Made by a program: the position numbers and the translations under genes. From CAZBSE01 sp964494385 (GTDB taxonomy: Bacteria; Actinomycetota; Humimicrobiia; Humimicrobiales; Humimicrobiaceae), in the NCBI GenBank assembly GCA_964494385.1, contig CAZBSE010000029.1:1-13185 (forward strand): a stretch of DNA of 13,185 nucleotides. Direction: 5' to 3'. Every line of letters starts with the position of its first letter. The first letter of the stretch is position 1. The notes below the pieces were generated by a model, which had not been told where the DNA came from, made no database searches, and saw only the letters and a program-made list of their open reading frames with translations. Positions 1 through 6,589 of the stretch are shown one piece after another.

Positions 1-55
1 GAGCAGTGGACTGAAAATCCATGTGTCCGCAGTTCAATTCTGCGTCTCGCCACCA
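1..55 (+). tRNA. tRNA-Phe (anticodon GAA), 5' part cut off by the window edge
   Basis: The visible part runs from the end of the D arm to the encoded CCA. The anticodon stem GTGGA/TCCAT closes a 7-base loop CTGAAAA, giving anticodon GAA (phenylalanine). The variable loop is short (GTGTC), so this is not a Ser or Leu tRNA. The T arm is CGCAG-TTCAATT-CTGCG. The 3' acceptor strand TCTCGCC is followed by discriminator A and CCA (53-55). The acceptor 5' strand and most of the D arm lie before base 1. The overall pattern matches bacterial tRNA-Phe. Confidence 0.93.
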
Positions 56-148
56 TACTAATAGGGGCCAGGCTTAGAATTAAAATATCCAATAATATCC
101 GCTTAAAATGGCTTGCTTACACTATGATTACTTATGTAAAACGACATA

Positions 149-157
149 TGTTATAAT
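149..157 (+). promoter_or_regulatory. Predicted extended -10 promoter for the phoR-phoB unit
   Basis: TGTTATAAT gives a perfect TATAAT (152-157) preceded by the TGn extension. The -35 position (about 129-134) is poor, as expected if an extended -10 or an activator compensates. A start near 164 would give a leader of about 36 bases before the phoR ATG at 200. Upstream, CTTACA (116-121) and ATTACT (127-132) are spaced by 11 bp and could be weak Pho-box half sites. The rest of 56-199 holds no gene or hairpin that I can recognise. Confidence 0.5.
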
Positions 158-199
158 TTTTTAAAAGCTGTTTAATTTTATAGAACCGGATTTTTAATA

Positions 200-1510
200 A
201 TGCCTTACCAAATATTATTGTATATATCTGCTGCAGCAATCCTGGTTTTGATTGGGATTCTGATTATATATGCATTAAAAATTAAAGATATCAGCCGCAA
301 GCTTTCAGAATCAATAAAATCAATATTATCGAGCCTTTGCTCCATAAAAGGTATTGAGAAAAGGAACTCAAGGGTGCAGGATGCGGATATTATGGAATCC
401 AGGGAAAAGCAGGGTAACAGTGATATATTGAAAATTATAGACCTTATTAAAGAAAGCGTAGAGAAGGAATCCGGGCTGGTTGATTTAATCCTGGATAATA
501 TACAGCAGGGAGTAATGGTAATTGACGGCGAAAGGAAGATAGAAAGAATCAATAAAGGCCTTCTGAATCTCTTTTATCTTAACAGGGAAAATGTTTTGGG
601 CAGTAAAACAATTATAATCCTTAAAAATGAGAAACTTGAAAAACTGATTGACGGCGCATTTAACGGACACCTGCCCCTGAAAAGCAATTTAATATTTTAC
701 GGAGACGAAGAAAAGTATCTTGAGGTCGAGGTCATTCCGCTCATTTTAACCGGGTATGACAAAAAAGGGACCGGAGATATTGAGCTTTTAATATTTTTCA
801 GGAATATAACCCAGGAAGTAGAATTCTCAAAGCTGAGGAGCCAGTTTGTGGCCAATATATCTCATGAAATGAGGACCCCGCTTACTTCAATAGGCGGGTA
901 CCTTGAAACAGTCCTAAACGATAATTCAATAAGCCAAAAAAAGGTGAAAAGCTACCTATCAAGGAGCCTGGAGGAAGTAAACAAGCTTAGCTGCCTGATT
1001 AAAGATGTTTTAAATTTGTCCAATATAGAATATAAGAGAAACGTATTATTTGAGAAAGAATATAATCTTGTGGATATAATAGAGGAAGTCATAGGATCTC
1101 TTTCTTTTCTGGCAAAGCAGAATGATATCGAAATGAACTTTAAATTTAGCAATGATCCGATTAACTGCCGGACCGATGAAGAAGTTTTTAAACAGATGGT
1201 CGGAAATATAATTGAAAATTCCATATTTTATGCCGGGGAAGGCGCCAGTTTGAACATAGATATCAAAGAAGATGCCGAAAGAATCCTGCTCACATTTACC
1301 GATGATGGAGTTGGGATCGGAAGCGATGAGCTCCCCTATATTTTCCAGAGGTTTTACAGGGGTGCAAGTCACAAGTCTTCAAAACGGATTGGCTCGGGGC
1401 TCGGCCTTTCTATTGTAAAACATACCATAGACCTTCATAAGGGAGAGATAAATGTTACCAGTATTCCGCACAAGGAGACTAAGTTCAGTATAGTTTTACC
1501 CAAAAAATGA
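200..1510 (+). CDS. phoR: Phosphate-type sensor histidine kinase (PhoR-like)
   Basis: This membrane histidine kinase of 436 residues autophosphorylates and passes phosphate to the adjacent response regulator. A single hydrophobic segment (about 5-27) anchors it, and there is no sizeable extracytoplasmic domain. A PAS-like domain lies at about 92-208. The HisKA H-box around SHEMRTP carries the phospho-accepting His222. The ATPase domain shows the N-box (NIIENS, 336-341), G1 (DDGVGIG, 368-374), F-box (FQRF, 382-385) and G2 (GSGLGLS, 398-404). Assignment to PhoR rests on this architecture and on the following regulator and phoU. A single-anchor, sensor-less form like this is known from E. coli PhoR, where PhoU and the Pst transporter provide the signal. 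The ribosome binding site is weak (GGA at about 188-190), but no other start fits. Confidence 0.88.
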   Translation: MPYQILLYISAAAILVLIGILIIYALKIKDISRKLSESIKSILSSLCSIKGIEKRNSRVQDADIMESREKQGNSDILKIIDLIKESVEKESGLVDLILDNIQQGVMVIDGERKIERINKGLLNLFYLNRENVLGSKTIIILKNEKLEKLIDGAFNGHLPLKSNLIFYGDEEKYLEVEVIPLILTGYDKKGTGDIELLIFFRNITQEVEFSKLRSQFVANISHEMRTPLTSIGGYLETVLNDNSISQKKVKSYLSRSLEEVNKLSCLIKDVLNLSNIEYKRNVLFEKEYNLVDIIEEVIGSLSFLAKQNDIEMNFKFSNDPINCRTDEEVFKQMVGNIIENSIFYAGEGASLNIDIKEDAERILLTFTDDGVGIGSDELPYIFQRFYRGASHKSSKRIGSGLGLSIVKHTIDLHKGEINVTSIPHKETKFSIVLPKK

Positions 1511-1543
1511 TAAAATATTAGATTTGTAAGAATCTGTTATGCT

Positions 1544-2254
1544 ATGAAAAAGGAAATTTTTATTGTAGATGACGAAGAAAATATTTTAGAAATTCTGGAA
1601 TATAATCTGGTTAAAGATGGTTATGGGGTCAGAAGCTTTAAAAGGGGAAAGGATTTTCTGGAATATTTTGCCAGAAAAAAGCCCGATCTGGTTGTACTGG
1701 ATCTGATGCTCCCCGATATAGACGGTTTTGATATTTGCAGGGAAATTAAGAGGGAGACCAATGTGCCTGTAATTATCCTGAGCGCCAAAAGTGAGGAGTT
1801 TGATAAAGTTTTAGGATTGGAACTGGGGGCAGATGATTATATGGTAAAACCTTTTGGAGTGAGGGAGCTTGTGGCCAGGGTAAAAAATATTTTAAAAAGA
1901 GCCGGGAGCGGATCAAACATAAATCCTGACGGGGAACTCAAACAAAAGTTTATTTTTAAGGAAATGGAACTGGAAATCGATGGAGCAAGACACGAGATAC
2001 TGCTTGACCATAATCAGATTGATCTGAATCCAAAGGAATTTAAAATTATTTCATTGCTGCTGGGAAATATGGACAATCTCGTTCCGCGTAAGGAATTGAT
2101 AAGAGTGGTATGGGGAGATGATTATTATGGAGATACAAGAACACTGGATGTCCATATAAGAAGAATAAGGGAGAAAATGTCCTATAAGGAATTTAGCAGG
2201 AAATTTATAAAGACGGTCCACGGATATGGGTATAAGATAACCGGTAATATTTAA
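1544..2254 (+). CDS. phoB: OmpR/PhoB-family response regulator
   Basis: This protein of 236 residues is the likely partner of the kinase 33 bp upstream and a DNA-binding transcription factor of the phosphate regulon. The receiver domain (about 1-118) has the acidic pair Asp9/Asp10, phospho-acceptor Asp53 (VVLDLMLPD), Ser80 in the switch position and Lys102 (MVKPF). The C-terminal winged helix (about 145-234) has the typical NPKEF start, the RTLDVHIRRIREK recognition region and the closing KTVHGYGYKI wing. It could equally be called PhoP, the Gram-positive name for the same orthologue. The stop codon TAA overlaps the first copy of an 11-bp periodic repeat that may be its own binding site in front of phoU. 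The ribosome binding site is weak. Confidence 0.88.
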   Translation: MKKEIFIVDDEENILEILEYNLVKDGYGVRSFKRGKDFLEYFARKKPDLVVLDLMLPDIDGFDICREIKRETNVPVIILSAKSEEFDKVLGLELGADDYMVKPFGVRELVARVKNILKRAGSGSNINPDGELKQKFIFKEMELEIDGARHEILLDHNQIDLNPKEFKIISLLLGNMDNLVPRKELIRVVWGDDYYGDTRTLDVHIRRIREKMSYKEFSRKFIKTVHGYGYKITGNI

Positions 2255-2299
2255 TATATTTTTAATATTTATTTAATTCTTTCTTAAGAAAAATTTATT
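2250..2299 (+). promoter_or_regulatory. Pho-box-like array of 11-bp periodic TTTAAT repeats upstream of phoU
   Basis: TTTAAT occurs at 2250-2255, 2261-2266 and 2272-2277, each pair separated by exactly 5 bp. The next 11-bp step gives CTTAAG (2283-2288) with the same TTAA core, and the one after gives TTTATT (2294-2299). Tandem 6-bp half sites with 11-bp spacing are the known mode of PhoB/PhoP binding. The hexamer differs from the Bacillus consensus, so the assignment is inferred from spacing and from the neighbouring genes. A possible -10 element TATTAT lies at 2320-2325, 20 bp after the last repeat and 26 bp before the phoU ATG. Confidence 0.5.
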
Positions 2300-2339
2300 T
2301 CTATGTGATAAACTTTTCATATTATTAAAAATATCGGTC

Positions 2340-2345
2340 AAGGGG
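2340..2345 (+). promoter_or_regulatory. Ribosome binding site that sets the phoU start
   Basis: AAGGGG is followed by a 6-base spacer and ATG at 2352. The alternative TTG start at 2346 would touch the ribosome binding site directly and is therefore unlikely. Confidence 0.7.
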
Positions 2346-2351
2346 TTGAAA

Positions 2352-3020
2352 ATGAGAAAGACATTCCACCAGAAACTGGATGAGATTACGGAGGATGTTT
2401 TAGCCATGGGGAGCCTGGTGCAGGAAGCAGTATATAATTCAATAAAAGCCTTTGTCGAGATGAATACGGAACTGGCGCAGGAAATAGTGGAAAAAGATGA
2501 AAAAATTAATGAATATGATATTTTGATTGAGGAAAAGTGCATTATTCTTCAGGCAGAACATCAGCCGGTTGCAGTGGACCTGAGGTATTTGCATTCCGTG
2601 AGCATAATTATAAAGTATCTGGAAAGAATCGGCGATCTTTCGGTAAATATCTCTAAAATTGTAAAAAGGCTGGCTAAAGAAAAAAAGAAATATCTTGATA
2701 GAGAAACCGTGGATCTGCTGATTGAGATGGGAAATCTGGTTAAACCGGAATTAAACAGAGCCCTTGAGTCCTTTAAAAATAAAGATATAAAATTGGCCGC
2801 AAAACTGGGAAAATCCGACGATATGGTGGACGATATCCAGAAAATGATTTTTAGGAGATTGTTTACTTCCCATATGAGCGAGGAAAATATAAAATTTGTT
2901 ACCAATATTGTGCTGGCAAGCAGATATCTTGAGAGAATAGGCGACCAGTCTGTAAATATAGGCGAAAGGGTTCTGTATTTTCTGAGCGGCGATTACAAAG
3001 TCTTCCATGACGGCATATAG
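2352..3020 (+). CDS. phoU: Phosphate signalling protein PhoU
   Basis: This cytoplasmic protein of 222 residues is built of two tandem three-helix-bundle repeats. In known systems it connects the Pst phosphate transporter to PhoR and restrains the kinase when phosphate is plentiful. Each repeat carries the metal-binding signature: KYLERIGDLSVNI (ERIGD at 91-95) and RYLERIGDQSVNI (ERIGD at 194-198). The length is normal for the family. I chose ATG 2352 over TTG 2346 because of the spacing to AAGGGG. All 11 arginine codons are AGA or AGG, the resident pattern of this genome. The 97-bp gap to the regulator contains the periodic repeat array, so phoU may have its own promoter. No pstSCAB genes follow; the next gene is convergent. 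Confidence 0.92.
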   Translation: MRKTFHQKLDEITEDVLAMGSLVQEAVYNSIKAFVEMNTELAQEIVEKDEKINEYDILIEEKCIILQAEHQPVAVDLRYLHSVSIIIKYLERIGDLSVNISKIVKRLAKEKKKYLDRETVDLLIEMGNLVKPELNRALESFKNKDIKLAAKLGKSDDMVDDIQKMIFRRLFTSHMSEENIKFVTNIVLASRYLERIGDQSVNIGERVLYFLSGDYKVFHDGI

Positions 3021-3110
3021 CCGCGAAATTATAAAAAAGAATCATAATAAGTATAATATTAAAAGATAAACCCACTTTTTCTACAGTAAGTATCCTGAAG
3101 TTAAAGCTGG

Positions 3111-4103
3111 TTACACCCTTGAATTTGATTTAATAAAGTCAATAAGCTCATCAACCTGTGCAAAAGCCAGGCAGGTTACCGTATCGGCGCCTCCATAGTA
3201 AATTGCTATTCGTCCGGTTGGGGCATCGCACAATGCGGCACACGGGAACGCTACATTGGGCACATCCCCGACGCATTCGTATATTTCCTGGGGCGAGAGC
3301 AAATAAGGCTCGGTCCTGTAGAGAACCTTCCAGGGTTCTTTAATATCCAGCAATGCCGCACCCATGCTGTATACAAATCCGTTGCAGGAAGTCAATACGC
3401 CGTGGTATATAAGAAGCCAGCCTTCTGTGGTCTCGATTGGCGTTGGGCCCGCTCCTACCTTAGTGGCCTGCCACCCGTAGGTAGTGGACATAACATGACG
3501 GTGCCTGCCCCAGTGACACATATCGGGACTTTCACTGTAGAAAATGTCCCCAAAGGGTGTATGTCCATTATCGCTGGGACGGCTGAGCATGGCATATTTA
3601 CCTTTTATTTTTCTGGGAAACAATACCCCGTTTCTGTTAAAAGGCAGTAATGCGTTTTCCAGCTGGTAGAATTCCTTGAAGTCATAGGTGTATGCGACAC
3701 CTATGGCAGGGCCGTGGTACCAGTTGCACCATGTAACATAATACCTGTCTTCAATCCAGCATACGCGGGGATCATAACCGTAAACAAAATTACCTATTTC
3801 AGGATTATCACAGATAAAAGATATGTGTTTATTTTCTAATTTCCAGCTGATGCCATCTTTGCTCCTGCCGCTGTGAAGCAGCTGGTTTCGGGTGCGGTCA
3901 TCGCAGCGGAAAACTCCCGCAAATTCTCCGTTAAACGGCACAACGGCACTATTAAAGATACTGTTGGAAGACGGTATGAGGTCTCTTGGTATAATAGGGT
4001 TTTTTTCATAACGCCATACCACATATCTATAACCTTTGGGTTTTTCCATCCATGGAATATTAGGTAATGCGGGGCCAATGATTGTTTGTTTGTTCTGATT
4101 CAT
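3111..4103 (-). CDS. GH130-family beta-mannoside phosphorylase
   Basis: This protein of 330 residues is a five-bladed beta-propeller glycoside phosphorylase. The family cleaves beta-mannosides with inorganic phosphate to give alpha-mannose 1-phosphate. Motifs seen are GYDPRV (Asp111, the likely general acid), RNGVLFP with Arg157/Asn158, KIKGKYAMLSRP (Lys169) and YHGV (His234). Arg, Asn, Lys and His at these places match the phosphate-binding set, so a phosphorylase is more likely than a hydrolase. The short length and the segment SRPSDNGHTPFGDI fit subfamily GH130_2 (mannooligosaccharide or mannosyl-GlcNAc phosphorylase) better than the roughly 390-residue GH130_1 mannosylglucose phosphorylases. 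The start is certain: AAGGAGGA (4106-4113, minus strand) precedes ATG. It lies 42 bp after the epimerase gene in the same direction. Eight of 17 arginine codons are CGN, unlike neighbouring genes. Confidence 0.9.
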   Translation of the reverse strand: MNQNKQTIIGPALPNIPWMEKPKGYRYVVWRYEKNPIIPRDLIPSSNSIFNSAVVPFNGEFAGVFRCDDRTRNQLLHSGRSKDGISWKLENKHISFICDNPEIGNFVYGYDPRVCWIEDRYYVTWCNWYHGPAIGVAYTYDFKEFYQLENALLPFNRNGVLFPRKIKGKYAMLSRPSDNGHTPFGDIFYSESPDMCHWGRHRHVMSTTYGWQATKVGAGPTPIETTEGWLLIYHGVLTSCNGFVYSMGAALLDIKEPWKVLYRTEPYLLSPQEIYECVGDVPNVAFPCAALCDAPTGRIAIYYGGADTVTCLAFAQVDELIDFIKSNSRV

Positions 4104-4145
4104 TATCCTCCTTACTGACGGTTTTAATTATAAATATCTATTTGC

Positions 4146-5357
4146 TTAAGAACTAAGAATATGACCTAGTCTTTCTCTTACTTCAATACATGCACGCGCA
4201 TTGTGATAGGGGCACTTCCACAGGCCAACTTTTTCCAGCTGCTGATTTGTATTTCTATTACTGTCAACGGCCCATATCCATTCACCGTAACGCTTATCAA
4301 TAATATACTTTTTTACAAAGTCCCAGCTATTCAGAGATGCCTGTAAGAACCGTTCCTCTCCGCTTATTTGATAAGCATTTAAGAAGCCGATCATTGCTTC
4401 AGCCTGCGGCCACCAATCGCTATTGAAGTGAATTACACCTTTCGGATTTCCTTCATACCACAGGCCGCCGTCGGGAGCAAGACCCTGCTTATAAGTGACA
4501 TCGGCCATTGTAATGGCCAGTTTCTTGATATCCTTCAGAAGGGATTCTCCGCCCAGAACCTCTGCTGCTTCTACCAGCAGCCAGCTTCCCTCGATGTCGT
4601 GCCCATAGGAGATAATGTCAGAGAGTTCCTTCCAGTTCTTATCAAAAAACAATTTAAAGTGATAGCTGGAGGGATCTACGATATATTTTACGACTGTCTT
4701 TATAAGGTTTTCAAGCTGGCCGGACAGGTCCTGGTTTTTCCAGTACCTCAGGAAATTGGTATATGCTTCTAAAATATGGAGATTTGTATTCATGGTCTTG
4801 GGGGCATTCATATCTCCTTTGCCCAGGCGCATATCTTCGGCAAGGGACCAGTCGCGATTGCATGCGTCGTAGTAACCACCGTGTTGTTTTTCAAATCCGA
4901 ATTTTTCTATTAAATTAAAAATATCTTTTGCGAGCTGAAGGGCTTCATCGGAACGGGCGGCATGATAAAACTCCGCCAGGGCATATACGGCGAAAGCCTG
5001 GGCATATATTTGTTTTTTCATTTCCAGGGGGCTTCCTTTATGGTCTATTTTCCAGTATACACCACCAAATTTTTTATCCACAAAATAATCAACCAGGTAT
5101 TGATACGCCCGCCTGGCATTATCCAGGTAAAGTTTATCTCCAAAGACGGAATAGGAGCAGGCAAAGGTCCATAGGATCCTGGAACAGAGGACCGAACCTT
5201 TTGGGGCCGAAGGCTCTATGGTCAGATCATTTAAAATTAGCCCGTAAAATCCTCCATTCTCTTCATCCGGTACTTTATTGGCCCAGAAGGGAAGAATATT
5301 TGTCCTGATTTCGGCTTCCACCTCGGATCGGTATTTTCTCAGCTCATCTGAGTTCAT
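4146..5357 (-). CDS. Cellobiose 2-epimerase (AGE superfamily)
   Basis: This cytoplasmic enzyme of 403 residues has an (alpha/alpha)6 barrel. The family epimerises the reducing-end glucose or mannose at C2 in beta-1,4-disaccharides, for example mannobiose to mannosylglucose. Motifs match cellobiose 2-epimerases: SRILW (Arg60), NTNLHILEAYTN (His194), YGHDIEGSWLL (His253, a catalytic His in the family), SDWWPQAEA (Trp315/316) and KCPYHNARAC (His385, the second catalytic His). An N-acylglucosamine 2-epimerase is less likely because of the YGHDIE and CPYHN motifs. A GTG at 5363 would extend it by two residues, but it overlaps the ribosome binding site, so ATG 5357 is preferred. Together with the downstream GH130 gene it suggests intracellular beta-mannobiose use. 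Eight of 16 arginine codons are CGN, a sign of foreign origin here. Confidence 0.9.
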   Translation of the reverse strand: MNSDELRKYRSEVEAEIRTNILPFWANKVPDEENGGFYGLILNDLTIEPSAPKGSVLCSRILWTFACSYSVFGDKLYLDNARRAYQYLVDYFVDKKFGGVYWKIDHKGSPLEMKKQIYAQAFAVYALAEFYHAARSDEALQLAKDIFNLIEKFGFEKQHGGYYDACNRDWSLAEDMRLGKGDMNAPKTMNTNLHILEAYTNFLRYWKNQDLSGQLENLIKTVVKYIVDPSSYHFKLFFDKNWKELSDIISYGHDIEGSWLLVEAAEVLGGESLLKDIKKLAITMADVTYKQGLAPDGGLWYEGNPKGVIHFNSDWWPQAEAMIGFLNAYQISGEERFLQASLNSWDFVKKYIIDKRYGEWIWAVDSNRNTNQQLEKVGLWKCPYHNARACIEVRERLGHILSS

Positions 5358-5362
5358 AGCCA

Positions 5363-5367
5363 CCTCT
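5363..5367 (-). promoter_or_regulatory. Ribosome binding site that decides the epimerase start
   Basis: On the minus strand AGAGG (5367 to 5363) lies 5 bases before ATG at 5357-5355. The upstream GTG at 5363-5361 overlaps the motif itself and would have no spacing. Confidence 0.6.
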
Positions 5368-5395
5368 GCTGCTCAGTTTTTATTATTTTTACGGT

Positions 5396-5426
5396 GTTGC
5401 CGGGTTTTCCCGATCCCGCCGGCCGT
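5396..5426. other. GC-rich hairpin-forming segment between the epimerase and potassium channel genes
   Basis: CGGGTTTTCCCG (5401-5412) is a perfect 4-bp stem with a TTTT loop, flanked by GCCGG-type and CCGGC-type sequence that allows alternative longer pairings. It is far richer in GC than other gaps in this window. It lies between the minus-strand potassium channel stop and the epimerase start. No T-run follows it on the minus strand, so it is not a clear terminator. It may be an attenuator, an operator region or a junction of the acquired cassette. Confidence 0.3.
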
Positions 5427-5461
5427 ATTCAATAAGAGGTATGATAAGCGGTACCGGAAAA

Positions 5462-6481
5462 TTAACCGGATGCCAGTTCTGTCAGCTGTCTGATCTGGTT
5501 TCCGGTCCCAATGGCAATTATTCTTTGCCCCGATTTCATATCTGTGTTTCCGCTCGCCTTTTTAACCGAGATTTTTTCTCCCTTTTCAATAACAGATATT
5601 ACAAGAGCCTCGATTCTATATTTTTTTCCGGCCTCACTTAAAGTTATATTATCTATTCTGCTGTCCGGTTTAATCTCAATCTCCGCAAGCCTGATCTCAT
5701 CTTCTTCCGTTTTCATTATGGTATCCAGAAAATCGCATATTGAGGGCTGAAGGGCCATTGCGGCCATTCTCCTCCCCCCGATTAACTGAGGAGAGACTAC
5801 CCTGTCAGCACCCGCTTTTTCCAGTTTGCTGATAGTCTCCTGGACGGTTGCCCTGGCTATAATGAATATGGAAGGATTTAAAGATTTGGCCGAAAGGGTA
5901 ATATAAACATTTTCCGAATCAGTATCCAGTGCGGCAAAAAGGCATCTGGCTCTGGTTATCTGTGTTTCCAGCAGCGTTTCATCGCTGGATGCATTACCCT
6001 GAACGTACAGCCAGTTATTCTGCCTGGCTATCTCAATGGGTCCATCAGCATTATCAACTATTATAAATTCGATTTTATTGCCGGCCAGTTCATGTGCAAT
6101 TTCAAGTCCTACTCTGCCCAGACCGCAAATTATGTAATGGTCTTTTAGTTTTAATATCATTTTTATCTTCCTTCTCTTTTCAATTCTTCCTAACAAAAAT
6201 TCGGTTAATATAAAGTCGATTAAATTGATTAGAATATAAGCAGCAGTACCGGTACCAACTATAATCAGCAGGATTGTAAATATGGTTCCCGCGGTTGACA
6301 GTTCTTTTACCAGGCCGTAGCCAACCGTGGTTATGGTAATGGTGGTCATAAAAAGTGAATCAAGAAAGTTAAGATCCTCAATTATCATGTACCCGAGGGA
6401 GCCAAGGAAATAAACTAAGATAAGAATAATAATTGAGATAATGATTCTTTTCGGAAATTGGGGTAAATTTTTAAACTTCAT
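5462..6481 (-). CDS. Potassium channel with cytoplasmic RCK (TrkA-N/TrkA-C) domains
   Basis: This protein of 339 residues has the two-helix plus RCK layout of MthK/Kch-like channels and passes potassium across the cell membrane under ligand control. TM1 spans about 12-33. The pore helix and selectivity filter TTITITTVGYG have TVGYG at 52-56, and TM2 spans about 64-90. A Rossmann-type RCK_N domain follows with HYIICGLGRVG (GLGRVG, 120-125) and the acidic end of strand 2 (IVDN, Asp143), which usually contacts a nucleotide. A RCK_C domain occupies about 260-335. The length is normal. All 17 arginine codons are AGA or AGG, so this gene looks resident. It is divergent from the PerR-like gene and shares its 108-bp upstream region. 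The ribosome binding site is weak. Confidence 0.93.
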   Translation of the reverse strand: MKFKNLPQFPKRIIISIIILILVYFLGSLGYMIIEDLNFLDSLFMTTITITTVGYGLVKELSTAGTIFTILLIIVGTGTAAYILINLIDFILTEFLLGRIEKRRKIKMILKLKDHYIICGLGRVGLEIAHELAGNKIEFIIVDNADGPIEIARQNNWLYVQGNASSDETLLETQITRARCLFAALDTDSENVYITLSAKSLNPSIFIIARATVQETISKLEKAGADRVVSPQLIGGRRMAAMALQPSICDFLDTIMKTEEDEIRLAEIEIKPDSRIDNITLSEAGKKYRIEALVISVIEKGEKISVKKASGNTDMKSGQRIIAIGTGNQIRQLTELASG

Positions 6482-6530
6482 ACTTCAAATTCTGACCTAA
6501 TATTGATTTTTTTTCAAGTTTGGGGTTTAT

Positions 6531-6559
6531 TTGACTGATAATAATTATTATTATATAAT
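6531..6559 (+). promoter_or_regulatory. Near-consensus promoter of the perR-like/rbr unit
   Basis: TTGACT (6531-6536) and TATAAT (6554-6559) are separated by exactly 17 bp, one mismatch from the sigma-70/SigA consensus. A start near 6566 leaves a leader of about 24 bases before the ATG at 6590, with no recognisable ribosome binding site. The spacer is occupied by a Fur/PerR-type operator. Confidence 0.75.
6536..6550. promoter_or_regulatory. Fur/PerR-type operator inside the promoter spacer
   Basis: TGATAATAATTATTA matches the 7-1-7 Fur box (TGATAATnATTATCA) at 13 of 14 defined positions and the Bacillus Per box (TTATAATnATTATAA) at 12 of 14. A perfect 14-bp palindrome ATAATAATTATTAT spans 6538-6551. 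Binding here would block RNA polymerase at the perR-like promoter and could also affect the divergent potassium channel gene. The background is very AT-rich, but the match coincides precisely with the -35/-10 spacer of a gene for this very regulator family. Confidence 0.65.
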
Positions 6560-6589
6560 AATTAAAACTATTTTAAAATAATTAATATT

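Noticed and set aside
161..175. Two TTAA cores 11 bp apart (161 and 172) as a further Pho-box downstream of the phoR promoter
   Set aside because: Only two copies in a T-rich stretch and downstream of the -10; chance is a sufficient explanation.
2278..2291. The small palindrome TTCTTAAGAA as a terminator for the regulator gene
   Set aside because: The stem is only AT-rich and there is no T-run after a stable hairpin. Its TTAA core is better explained as one member of the 11-bp repeat array.
3021..3110. A bidirectional terminator between convergent phoU and GH130 genes
   Set aside because: One would expect a hairpin here, but I could find no stem of useful length with a T-run on either strand.
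3402..3650. Open frames opposite the GH130 and epimerase genes, including a 126-codon one at 4928-5308
   Set aside because: They lie wholly inside genes with clear family motifs and show no domain of their own; they reflect the higher GC content of those genes.
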